NCBI RefSeq assembly: GCF_031157315.1
Contig: NZ_JAVIFU010000031.1
Span: 1-64,000 of the forward strand
Source: Paenibacillus sp. LHD-38
GTDB lineage: Bacteria > Bacillota > Bacilli > Paenibacillales > Paenibacillaceae
Length of the DNA: 64,000 nt
Direction: 5' to 3'
Below are positions 44,407 to 52,796 of this stretch, in pieces. The notes beneath the pieces are model-generated. The model did not search any database. It was not told the DNA's origin and saw only the letters and a list, made by a program, of their open reading frames with translations. A program made the translations under genes and the position numbers. Each line of letters begins with the position of its first letter. Positions within the stretch are counted from its first letter, which is position 1.

Positions 44407-46116
44407 ATGAAAAGAAAGATGCAGATGGCACTAAGCTTGATGTTGGCACTTGTATTCGTATTCGTCACCGCATGCGGCAACTCGAATAACGAAGGCGGCA
44501 CGAACAACGGTACGACGAATGAAGCGACCAATTCGGCAAACGAAGGCGCAGCGGCTGAACCGATTACCATTCGTGTAGCATCAGGAGACAACAACGCGAA
44601 CTGGGATGACATGCAATCCGATGTCGGTAAATTTATTCAAGAGAAAACAGGTATCACGATTAAACAGGAATTTCCTGTTGGCGGTACCGATTCCGATATG
44701 TTCGCGCTTATGGTGGCAAGCGACGATTATCCGGACCTTGTTATGCCCAAAGGCAGCGCAGGTAAATTGGTTGATGCCGGCGCAATGATTGACCTTCGTC
44801 CATTGATCGAGGAGCACGCGCCGAACCTGAAAAAGGTTTACGGCGAATACTTCAACCGCCTTCGCTGGAGCGAGGATGACGATGCGATTTACATGCTTCC
44901 GCAAGACGGTGTAGGCCAAACTTATTTCGAAGCAGGCGGCGGCTTCCAATTGCAGCACCAAGTGCTTGAAGCAGCCGGTTACCCTGAAATCAAAACCGTT
45001 CAAGATTATGAAGCAGCAATCAAAGCTTACATTGAGAAAAACCCAAAAACGGCAGACGGCCAACCGACAATCGGTATGTCGCTTAACGGCGGCGAGTGGC
45101 AAATTCTGATTTCCGTAACAAACCCTGCATTCTATGCTACAGGCGCTCCTGATGACGGCGAATTCTATGTAAATCAAGAAACTCATGAAGCCATTATGCA
45201 CTACCAACGTCCTGAAGAAAGAGAATATTTCCGCTGGTTGAACCACATGAACGATATCGGCTTGCTTGACAAAGAAAGCTTCGTTCAAAAATACGATCAA
45301 TACAAAGCTAAAGTGGCATCCGGGCGTGTTCTTGGCCTTATCGACCAAAACTGGGATTACGGCGATGCGGAAAACGCGTTGAAAGCAGCAGGTAATTTCA
45401 AAGCGACTTACGCTCGTTTCCCTGTAACATTAAATGAAACGTTCCAAGATCACTCGTTCCAAGGCACAGGCTACCTCTCCGGCTACGGAATCGGTATTAC
45501 GAAGAACGCTAAAGATCCTGTACGTTTGATTAAATTCCTTGATTACCTTGCTTCCGATGAAGGCCAAGTACTCGTTAACTGGGGTATCGAAGGCAAACAT
45601 TATAACGTAGAAGACGGCAAACGCATCATTCCTGCGGATGTTCAAGCTCAAAAATCGAACGACAACAACACTTTCAAGAAAACAACGGGCATCGGCAACT
45701 ACTTGATATCCGCTCGTTACGGCGATGGCGTGAAGGATCCTTCCGGAAATTACTATACAACAACATTCCCGGAGCAAATCCAAACGGCTTATTCCGAAGA
45801 AGACAAAAAGACGCTTGCGAAATACAATGCGACGACTTACAAAGATCTGTGGCCTGCTGACGACGCATTCCCAGAGCGTAAATACGGCGCAGCTTGGACG
45901 CTTCCTTTCGAAACGGGCTCCCAAGCAAACGTAATTTTCCAAAAAACGCAAGATATTATGAAAAAACGCATTCCTGAAGCTATTCTTGCTAAACCAGCGG
46001 ACTTCGACAAAATCTACGATGCATTCTTGAAAGATCTTGAAGATGCAGGCGTTGCGAAATTGAATGCCGAGTTCACGAAAATGGTGCAAGACCGCGTAGC
46101 ACTTTGGTCCAAATAG
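44407..46116 (+). CDS. sugar ABC transporter substrate-binding lipoprotein (LipO/YtcQ-like)
   Basis: A 569-residue lipoprotein with lipobox VFVTACG (Cys near residue 23) and an Asn/Gly/Thr-rich linker. The mature part is of the large LipO/YtcQ group, about 130 residues longer than the binding protein at 10100. Typical features: KTGITIKQEFPVGGTDSDMF region, GYGIGITKNAKDPVRLIKFLDYL near the C-terminal third. GGGAGG precedes ATG. It would capture an oligosaccharide for the permeases directly upstream; GH42 directly downstream suggests a galactose-containing substrate. Confidence 0.93.
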   Translation: MKRKMQMALSLMLALVFVFVTACGNSNNEGGTNNGTTNEATNSANEGAAAEPITIRVASGDNNANWDDMQSDVGKFIQEKTGITIKQEFPVGGTDSDMFALMVASDDYPDLVMPKGSAGKLVDAGAMIDLRPLIEEHAPNLKKVYGEYFNRLRWSEDDDAIYMLPQDGVGQTYFEAGGGFQLQHQVLEAAGYPEIKTVQDYEAAIKAYIEKNPKTADGQPTIGMSLNGGEWQILISVTNPAFYATGAPDDGEFYVNQETHEAIMHYQRPEEREYFRWLNHMNDIGLLDKESFVQKYDQYKAKVASGRVLGLIDQNWDYGDAENALKAAGNFKATYARFPVTLNETFQDHSFQGTGYLSGYGIGITKNAKDPVRLIKFLDYLASDEGQVLVNWGIEGKHYNVEDGKRIIPADVQAQKSNDNNTFKKTTGIGNYLISARYGDGVKDPSGNYYTTTFPEQIQTAYSEEDKKTLAKYNATTYKDLWPADDAFPERKYGAAWTLPFETGSQANVIFQKTQDIMKKRIPEAILAKPADFDKIYDAFLKDLEDAGVAKLNAEFTKMVQDRVALWSK

Positions 46117-46208
46117 GTTTAAAAAAGGCGAGGAAGGAGAGAGCTCATTTGATGAGCTCTCTTCACGCGTTCACAATATGCATAGAATGAAAGGAGAAAC
46201 AGAATAAC

Positions 46209-48233
46209 ATGATAAATGATAAACTTCCGAAAATATGGTATGGCGGCGATTATAATCCGGAGCAATGGGACGATGAAACAATGTCGGAGGATCTTCGCAT
46301 GTTTAAGCTTGCGGACATTGACGTTGCGACTGTTAACGTGTTCTCATGGGCCCGCATTCAGCCGAGCGAGGAATCCTATGATTTTACCGAACTGGATAAA
46401 ATTATCGACAGGCTTCACGGCGACAATATTGCTGTCTGCCTTGCTACGAGCACGGGGGCTCATCCTGCCTGGATGGCTAAGCGCTACCCTGATGTGACCC
46501 GCGTTGACTATGATGGACGCAAGCGTAAATTCGGCGGGCGCCACAATTCATGTCCAAGCAGCCCTACATACCGTAAATACACGAAGCTGATCGCCGGTAA
46601 GTTAGCTGAGCGGTACAAAGACCACCCATCGCTTGTTGCATGGCATATTTCGAATGAATACGGCGGCTATTGCTACTGCGACAACTGCGCCGACGCTTTC
46701 CGCGTTTGGCTTCAAAAGCGCTATAACACGATTGAGCAATTGAATAAAGCATGGTATACGAGTTTTTGGGGGCATACGTTCTATGATTGGGATGAGATTG
46801 TACCTCCTAATGCGCTAAGCGAGGAGTGGGGAGGCAACCGTACCAACTTCCAAAGCATTTCGCTTGACTATCGCAGATTCCAATCGGACGCCTTGCTTGA
46901 CTGTTACTTAATTGAATATGATGAAATTCGCAAGCATTCGGCTAATATTCAAATTACGACCAACTTAATGGGCACTTATCCAGAGCTTGATTATTTTAAA
47001 TGGGCTAAGCATTTGGATGTTGTATCTTGGGACAACTATCCTTCCATTGACACTCCCGTTAGCTTTACGGCTATGACGCATGCGCTAATGCGCGGCCTTA
47101 AGAGCGGCCAGCCGTTTATGCTGATGGAGCAAACGCCAAGCCAACAGAACTGGCAGGCCTACAATGCCTTGAAGCGTCCTGGCGTTATGCGTCTTTGGAG
47201 CTATCAAGCGGTCGCTCATGGCGCGGATACCGTTATGTTCTTCCAGCTTCGCCGCTCCATCGGTGCATGCGAGAAATATCATGGCGCTGTCATTGAGCAT
47301 GTGGGGCATGAGCACACGCGTGTTTTCCGCGAATGCGCGGAGCTCGGCCATGAGCTCACCAAGCTTTCCGACAAGCTGCTCGATTCACGGATTGGCGCTA
47401 AGGCAGCGATCGTATTTGACTGGGAGAACCGCTGGGCTGTCGAACTCTCAAGCGGACCTAGCATAGCGCTTAAATACGTGGATGAGGTTCATAAATATTA
47501 TGACGCCCTGTTTGAGCTCAATATTCAAACCGATATGATCAGCGTCGAAGAGCAGCTCGACCAGTATGATCTGGTCATTGCTCCGGTCATGTATATGATT
47601 AAGCCCGGCTTTGCAGAGAAGGTCGAAGCTTTCGTTAAGCGGGGAGGCACTTTCATTACAACCTTCTTCAGCGGCATCGTGAATGAGAATGATCTGGTAA
47701 CCACAGGCGGATATCCGGGCAAGCTTCGCAATGTTCTTGGCATATGGGCGGAAGAGATCGACGCGCTGCTGCCAGGTCAGCAAAACCATTTGGTTATGAA
47801 AAAGGTAGACGGAGCTCTGAGCGGCACTTATACATGCAGCTTGTTATGCGATTTGATTCATTCCGAAGGCGCGGAGGTTGTTGCGGAGTACGGCTCTGAT
47901 TTTTACAAAGGCATGCCGGCAGTTACCGTAAATAAATTTGGCAAAGGGGAAGCTTGGTATATCGCTTCCAGCCCTGATGGGCATTTCCTTCAAGGCCTGC
48001 TTAGCAATCTTTGCAAGGATAAAGGAATCGATCCTTTACTTGCAGCGCCTTCTGGCGTTGAAGTCACGCGCAGAAACAAGGACGGCAAAGCATATACCTT
48101 TATTTTGAATCATAATTCGGAGGCGGCAGAGCTCGAGCTGGGCGCTCAGCCGCGTCCTGAGCTATTGACTGGTGAGCCTGTCAGCGGCACACACAGCCTT
48201 GCAGCCAAAGGCGTTATGATTATTGAAGATTAA
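46209..48233 (+). CDS. GH42 beta-galactosidase
   Basis: A 674-residue GH42 enzyme: TIM barrel, trimerisation domain and C-terminal beta domain. Acid/base Glu150 in WHISNEYGG, nucleophile Glu307 in FMLMEQTPS. Cys115, Cys155, Cys157 and Cys160 (CYCDNC) match the zinc site of this family. AAAGGAGA precedes ATG. No signal peptide. It most likely removes galactose from galacto-oligosaccharides of plant origin imported by the preceding ABC system. A second beta-galactosidase type (GH2) is 33 kb away, so the two probably serve different substrates. Confidence 0.95.
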   Translation: MINDKLPKIWYGGDYNPEQWDDETMSEDLRMFKLADIDVATVNVFSWARIQPSEESYDFTELDKIIDRLHGDNIAVCLATSTGAHPAWMAKRYPDVTRVDYDGRKRKFGGRHNSCPSSPTYRKYTKLIAGKLAERYKDHPSLVAWHISNEYGGYCYCDNCADAFRVWLQKRYNTIEQLNKAWYTSFWGHTFYDWDEIVPPNALSEEWGGNRTNFQSISLDYRRFQSDALLDCYLIEYDEIRKHSANIQITTNLMGTYPELDYFKWAKHLDVVSWDNYPSIDTPVSFTAMTHALMRGLKSGQPFMLMEQTPSQQNWQAYNALKRPGVMRLWSYQAVAHGADTVMFFQLRRSIGACEKYHGAVIEHVGHEHTRVFRECAELGHELTKLSDKLLDSRIGAKAAIVFDWENRWAVELSSGPSIALKYVDEVHKYYDALFELNIQTDMISVEEQLDQYDLVIAPVMYMIKPGFAEKVEAFVKRGGTFITTFFSGIVNENDLVTTGGYPGKLRNVLGIWAEEIDALLPGQQNHLVMKKVDGALSGTYTCSLLCDLIHSEGAEVVAEYGSDFYKGMPAVTVNKFGKGEAWYIASSPDGHFLQGLLSNLCKDKGIDPLLAAPSGVEVTRRNKDGKAYTFILNHNSEAAELELGAQPRPELLTGEPVSGTHSLAAKGVMIIED

Positions 48234-48325
48234 CTTTGCCTAGAAAATTCGATGTACACAAGCTCTCTGACTGGGTATTAGGCATATGCTGTAGTTATAA
48301 GCCCGATGTGAGGGGAGCAGCGTTT

Positions 48326-48418
48326 GTGTCGAAAAAACGGCAGCGTTATTTATTGAGCATACTTGTGCTTGTATTGTATGTATTGCTCGTTCTTTTATTG
48401 TTAGCGATATTAATTTGA
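48326..48418 (+). CDS. 30-residue single-pass membrane peptide
   Basis: GTG 48326 with AGGGGAG eight bases upstream. The product starts MSKKRQRY and continues as one hydrophobic helix (LLSILVLVLYVLLVLLLL) ending AILI. A terminator follows within three bases. It shares start codon, ribosome-site spacing, MSK beginning and single-helix layout with the peptide at 29219. Not long enough to recognise a family. Confidence 0.5.
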   Translation: MSKKRQRYLLSILVLVLYVLLVLLLLAILI

Positions 48419-48420
48419 GA

Positions 48421-48469
48421 AAAGGATTGTCCAAGGCGAATGCATTCGTCTGAGACAATCCTTTTTTTT
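48421..48469 (+). terminator. terminator after the small membrane peptide
   Basis: Stem AAAGGATTGTC / GACAATCCTTT with an inner palindrome CGAATGCATTCG, followed by eight T. Confidence 0.85.
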
Positions 48470-48473
48470 GCTG

Positions 48474-48502
48474 GAATATTGCTTCCTGCTATTACAAATA
48501 AT
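48474..48502 (+). promoter_or_regulatory. candidate sporulation promoter of spoVA
   Basis: GAATA (48474-48478) and CAAATAAT (48495-48502) loosely resemble the -35 and -10 of sigma-G promoters, which drive spoVA genes in Bacillus. The spacing of 16 is one or two bases short, so the match is weak. Confidence 0.3.
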
Positions 48503-48583
48503 GAACGAGAAGAAAGCAATGCGGATACGGAACCTCGAGCTTATGCCTAACGAGATACCGTGCCGGAAAAGGAGGATGGCGCA

Positions 48584-49075
48584 GTGGCTACAAAAAGCAA
48601 AAGCCGAAATAACTACAAAAAAATGGCGATGTCGCCGAAGGAATATCAGTCTTTCGCGAAATCCATGGAGCCGCCAAGATCGATTTTGGGAAACTGTTTG
48701 AAGGCATTTGTTTTTGGCGGTGCGGTATGCGTGCTTGGACAAGTCATTCAAGAGCTTTACGTTAATTTGATGGGAATGAGTCAGGAAGCAGCAAGCAACC
48801 CCACGGTTGCGACGCTTATCTTAATATCCGTTATTCTGACGAGTCTCGGCGTATACGACAAAATCGCGCAATGGGCCGGGGCCGGATCCGCTGTTCCCGT
48901 AACCGGGTTTGCGAACTCGATGTGCTCGGCAGCATTGGAGCACCGGAGTGAAGGCCTTGTGCTCGGCGTGGGCGCAAATATGTTTAAGCTGGCGGGATCC
49001 GTCATCGTTTTTGGTACAGTAGCTGCTTTTTTCGTCGGAATCGCCCATCTCATACTAGGTACTGGGGGTCAGTAA
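48584..49075 (+). CDS. spoVAC: stage V sporulation protein AC
   Basis: 163 residues from GTG 48584, chosen because AAGGAGG lies eight bases upstream. Hydrophobic segments KAFVFGGAVCVLGQVIQELY, LILISVILTSLG, GSAVPVTGFANSM and SVIVFGTVAAFFVGIAHL define SpoVAC. It is part of the inner-membrane channel that moves dipicolinic acid into the forming spore and out at germination; in Bacillus, SpoVAC acts as a mechanosensitive channel. Confidence 0.95.
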   Translation: MATKSKSRNNYKKMAMSPKEYQSFAKSMEPPRSILGNCLKAFVFGGAVCVLGQVIQELYVNLMGMSQEAASNPTVATLILISVILTSLGVYDKIAQWAGAGSAVPVTGFANSMCSAALEHRSEGLVLGVGANMFKLAGSVIVFGTVAAFFVGIAHLILGTGGQ

Positions 49076-49076
49076 T

Positions 49077-50090
49077 ATGCTGCGTGGGAAGCAATCATGG
49101 TGGTTTGAGAAGCGCCCGGTTATTATTGGCGAAGCAACGGTGGTCGGTCCTGACGAGGGAGATGGTCCGCTCGCGGCTGATTTTGATCTCGTTCATCCCG
49201 AACTTGATATGCAGCAGAAAAGCTGGGAAAAGGCGGAGAGGCTCCTGCTTGAGCAAGCATCCGAGTTTGCCATTCAAAATGCAGGTATACAGCGCGATCA
49301 GCTTCAATTTTTTATTGGCGGAGATTTGATGAACCAAATCATAAGCAACAGCTTCGCGGCTCGCTCGCTCGGTGTTCCCTACATCGGCGTTTTTGGCGCC
49401 TGCTCAACATCGATGGAAACTCTTGCGCTCGCTTCATTACTCGTGAATTCCGGAGCAGGTACGCATGTGCTTGCCGGAACATGCAGCCACAATTGTACGG
49501 CGGAGAAGCAATTTCGTTATCCAACCGAATACGGCTCTCAGAAGCCGCCTACAGCGCAGAATACCGTAACGGGCGCTGGCGCTGCCATCGTCGCAGCTGA
49601 AGGAAACGGGCCAGTCGTTGAATGCGCGACAATAGGCAAAGTAATCGATCTAGGGATAACGGATCCTTTTAATATGGGAGCAGCTATGGCGCCGGCCGCG
49701 GTCGATACGATACAAGCTCATTTTAACGATACCGGCCGTACACCAAGCGATTATGACTTAATCGTAACGGGAGATTTAGCTGGAGTAGGGCATCCGATTG
49801 CGAAGGAGCTGCTCTTGAAAAACGGGGTACCCATGAATGATACGGTCTTCAGCGATTGCGGCCTGATGGTATATGACGTGCAGAAGCAGAAGGTGCAGGC
49901 TGGAGGAAGCGGCTGCGGCTGTTCTGCTGTAGTGACCTATGGGCATTTACTTAAACGAATCAAAAAGGGTGAATTAAAGCGAATTTTAGTTGTTGCTACT
50001 GGCGCATTGCTGTCACCGCTCTCGTTCCAGCAAGGGGAGAGTATTCCTTGTATCGCGCATGCTGTCGCCATTAGCGCAAAAGGAGGATAA
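49077..50090 (+). CDS. spoVAD: stage V sporulation protein AD
   Basis: 337 residues with the thiolase-like fold of SpoVAD: GDLMNQIISNSFAARSLG, GVFGACSTSMETLALA, AGTCSHNCTAEKQFRYPTEYG. SpoVAD binds dipicolinic acid on the outer face of the spore inner membrane and is not a working thiolase. The ATG follows the spoVAC stop by one base; a G-rich ribosome site lies inside spoVAC. Middle gene of the three-gene operon. Confidence 0.96.
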   Translation: MLRGKQSWWFEKRPVIIGEATVVGPDEGDGPLAADFDLVHPELDMQQKSWEKAERLLLEQASEFAIQNAGIQRDQLQFFIGGDLMNQIISNSFAARSLGVPYIGVFGACSTSMETLALASLLVNSGAGTHVLAGTCSHNCTAEKQFRYPTEYGSQKPPTAQNTVTGAGAAIVAAEGNGPVVECATIGKVIDLGITDPFNMGAAMAPAAVDTIQAHFNDTGRTPSDYDLIVTGDLAGVGHPIAKELLLKNGVPMNDTVFSDCGLMVYDVQKQKVQAGGSGCGCSAVVTYGHLLKRIKKGELKRILVVATGALLSPLSFQQGESIPCIAHAVAISAKGG

Positions 50091-50096
50091 ATCAGT

Positions 50097-50447
50097 ATGA
50101 TTTTTTTATGGGCCTTTCTAGTTGGCGGAGGAATTTGCGTGATCGGTCAGCTCATGTTTGATGTGCTTAAGCTGACTCCGGCTCATACGATGGCGACGCT
50201 GGTGGTTATCGGGGCCATCGTTGACGGCTTTGATTTATATGAGCCTTTGGTCAAGTTCGCAGGAGCGGGAGCTACCGTTCCGATCACAAGCTTCGGCAAT
50301 GCGCTCGTTCACGGGGCATTGACCGAGCTGCATAGTCAGGGGTGGATTGGCGTCATTTCTGGTATCTTTAAAGTCACCAGCGCCGGCATCTCGGCAGCAA
50401 TAATTTTCTCCTTTCTGGCAGCGCTTGTGGTCAGACCAAAAGGATAA
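50097..50447 (+). CDS. spoVAE: stage V sporulation protein AE (SpoVAEb)
   Basis: 116 residues, four hydrophobic segments with GGGICVIGQLMFDVLKLTP and GAGATVPITSFGNALVHG, related to SpoVAC. AAAGGAGG lies ten bases before ATG. Only the C, D and Eb subunits are encoded here, the minimal set found in many spore formers; A, B, Ea and F are absent from this locus. Confidence 0.95.
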   Translation: MIFLWAFLVGGGICVIGQLMFDVLKLTPAHTMATLVVIGAIVDGFDLYEPLVKFAGAGATVPITSFGNALVHGALTELHSQGWIGVISGIFKVTSAGISAAIIFSFLAALVVRPKG

Positions 50448-50464
50448 TAAATATAGGACATAAG

Positions 50465-50498
50465 TTGGAGGATCCTGTGGGATCTTCCAATTTTTTTT
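50465..50498 (+). terminator. terminator after spoVAE
   Basis: Stem TTGGAGGATCC / GGATCTTCCAA with one wobble and a TGTG-type loop, then eight T. Confidence 0.88.
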
Positions 50499-50587
50499 GT
50501 AGCGAAAAAGTTTGTGTACGGGAAAGGAAGTACTGTAAAATAGTAGTATTGAGTATGTACTTTAGCGTTATTTCGGGAGGTAATGAA

Positions 50588-51544
50588 ATGGATATTCGTC
50601 CTGCAGACATGCAATTATGTGCTATTATTCTACGAAACTTAGAAACTTGTATCCTTGGTAAACAGGAAGAAATCCAGAGATTGCTCATCGCTGTTATTGC
50701 AGGCGGACATGTTCTGTTGGAAGATGTGCCCGGAACAGGTAAGACGCAGCTGGTGAAAGCGCTGGCAAAGTCAATCGGCGGACAATTTCGCCGTATCCAA
50801 TGCAATCCTGATTTACTTCCTACCGATATTACAGGCGTTTCCATCTATCATCCCAGACAGGAAACCTTTATTTTTCGACCGGGTCCGGTTATGTCTAATA
50901 TACTGCTAGCCGATGAAATAAACCGAGCTACAACGAAGACTCAATCCGCGCTGCTTGAGGCGATGGAAGAGGGGCATGTCACGGTTGATGGAGACACTTA
51001 CGAGCTTCCGCGTCCGTTCGTACTGCTTGCTACCCAAAATCCAATCGAGTTTGAAGGCACCTATACGCTCCCTGAGGCGCAGCTTGACCGCTTTATGATA
51101 AAGCTTTCGCTTGGTTATCCGAGCGAATCGGATGAGCAGCGAATGGTGTTATCTAATGAAGGAATCCATCCGTCCGACCGCATTGAGCCAATGATTAATA
51201 TATCGGACATGATTCATATTCAAGAACAAGTATTACAGGTGCATATCGATGATGCGGTAGGAAAATACCTGGTAAGCCTAATAAGAGGAACGAGAGAGCA
51301 TACGAACGTCATGCTAGGGGCCAGTCCCCGCGCAGCGCTGGCGCTCGCAAGAGCGGCTAAAGCGAGTGCGTATATCCAGGAGCGTACATTTGTAACGCCT
51401 GATGATGTGAAGGAGCTGGCGCCACATGTTCTTTCCCACAGGCTATTGCTTCGTACAGAGGCCAGAATGAACGGGCTTAAAGCGGAGGACATCATCGCGC
51501 AGGTGATCCAGTCCACGAAAGTGCCGGTTCGGCTAGAGCGATAA
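50588..51544 (+). CDS. MoxR-family AAA+ ATPase
   Basis: 318 residues from ATG 50588, preceded by GGGAGGT. Walker A EDVPGTGKTQL, Walker B LLADEINRA, sensor region ATQNPIEFEGTYTLPEAQLDRF. MoxR proteins act as chaperone-like ATPases. It starts an operon with a DUF58 protein and a transglutaminase, a combination seen widely, in which it is thought to help maturation of an envelope or secreted complex; the actual client is unknown. Confidence 0.94.
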   Translation: MDIRPADMQLCAIILRNLETCILGKQEEIQRLLIAVIAGGHVLLEDVPGTGKTQLVKALAKSIGGQFRRIQCNPDLLPTDITGVSIYHPRQETFIFRPGPVMSNILLADEINRATTKTQSALLEAMEEGHVTVDGDTYELPRPFVLLATQNPIEFEGTYTLPEAQLDRFMIKLSLGYPSESDEQRMVLSNEGIHPSDRIEPMINISDMIHIQEQVLQVHIDDAVGKYLVSLIRGTREHTNVMLGASPRAALALARAAKASAYIQERTFVTPDDVKELAPHVLSHRLLLRTEARMNGLKAEDIIAQVIQSTKVPVRLER

Positions 51545-51548
51545 TCAG

Positions 51549-52796
51549 ATGGCAGCGGCTAAATCTACGAAGCTGCGCTGGCAGCTTGTCGCCGTTATTT
51601 ATTTGACTAGTCTTTTTTATTTTTTATTTCAAGGCGGCAAAACCGCGATGATGCTCTTTATGATCTTAAATCTATTACTTATTTATTTAGTGCTCGGGCG
51701 TTGGAGCGGCATAAACAAAGTAACGGGGAGCAGAAGTTATTCGGTGCCAAGCATGAACGCACTCGATCAGTCCCTATCGGCCGGAAGCTCGCTTGAAGTA
51801 AATCTTACCATGAAAATCCCAGGCTATTATCCTCTGCCTTATGTTATCGTTAGGGACCAGCTACAACGTCATAACGGGCAAAGGATGGCCTTTGAGACCT
51901 CCTTTGTACCGAATTGGAAACGATCGGGGCAGGTGGCGTACCAGACCCCTCCGCTGCTTCGCGGGGAATATCGTTTTACGCACACGCAGTGTTTGTCTTA
52001 CGATGTATTTGGTTTATTCGAACATTCTGGACAGTTCGGTAGGGAGACCGTGTTCAACGTGCTTCCCCAAACGGTGCCGCTAAGACAATGGAACGGGATC
52101 CAACGCGGAATTCGCGGACCATACTCCCATGCTGTTGCTACCCGGTCCGCGAAGGAAACAACACAAATAAACGGCGTCCGGGAATACTTATACGGCGACC
52201 GCTTATCGCGCGTGCATTGGAATGCGACGGCCAAGACGGGGGAGTGGAAATCAAAGGCTTTCGAACGGGAGTCATTACCGCGTACGGTCGTCATCCTCGA
52301 TCGTCATGCAAACGGCTATTCCGGGGAGTTGACAACCCGCTTTGAATTAGCCGTATCAGCGGCAGCTTCGCTGCTGGAGAACGGTTTGAAGGATGATACG
52401 GCTATGGGCTTGCTTTCGATTGGCGAGACGCTGACGATGATTCCCCCTAAATCAGGCGTGGATCAACGGAATGCGATGATGAGGCATCTTACTTTTGTTA
52501 ATGCGGATGCAGTCCGGCCTTTGTATGCCTCGCTGCAGCAAGCGGATACGATTTTAGAGCCTGGCAGCTTTGCTGTCGTGATTACTCCTGAGACCGGTGC
52601 AGACGTGATACGAAGCATGGAGTGGCTTTCCCGAAAAGGAATGACGCCGTGTTTGCTGCATATTTCATCCGTTGTTGACGCTCTTAGCCCTAATACGTCT
52701 TGGAAGCATGTGATGCGCGAGCGCGGCTGGCCAGTGTTTGAAATTCGCCAGCTCCAAGAGCTCCCCGCTGTCTTAGAAGGGAGTGGTATTGCATGA
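51549..52796 (+). CDS. DUF58 domain protein
   Basis: 415 residues. Two N-terminal membrane segments near residues 10-50, then a soluble domain ending in the DUF58 motif (REYLYGDRLSRVHWNATAKTG) and a von Willebrand A-like fold. Four bases behind moxR and overlapping the next gene by four bases. Encoded with MoxR and transglutaminase in many bacteria; biochemical role not established. Confidence 0.92.
   Translation: MAAAKSTKLRWQLVAVIYLTSLFYFLFQGGKTAMMLFMILNLLLIYLVLGRWSGINKVTGSRSYSVPSMNALDQSLSAGSSLEVNLTMKIPGYYPLPYVIVRDQLQRHNGQRMAFETSFVPNWKRSGQVAYQTPPLLRGEYRFTHTQCLSYDVFGLFEHSGQFGRETVFNVLPQTVPLRQWNGIQRGIRGPYSHAVATRSAKETTQINGVREYLYGDRLSRVHWNATAKTGEWKSKAFERESLPRTVVILDRHANGYSGELTTRFELAVSAAASLLENGLKDDTAMGLLSIGETLTMIPPKSGVDQRNAMMRHLTFVNADAVRPLYASLQQADTILEPGSFAVVITPETGADVIRSMEWLSRKGMTPCLLHISSVVDALSPNTSWKHVMRERGWPVFEIRQLQELPAVLEGSGIA

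Noticed and set aside
44581..45348. 255-residue frame on the minus strand inside the binding protein
   Set aside because: Antisense shadow caused by biased codon use.
50465..50587. Longer start for the MoxR gene
   Set aside because: The extension would begin inside the spoVAE terminator; ATG 50588 has a GGGAGGT ribosome site.
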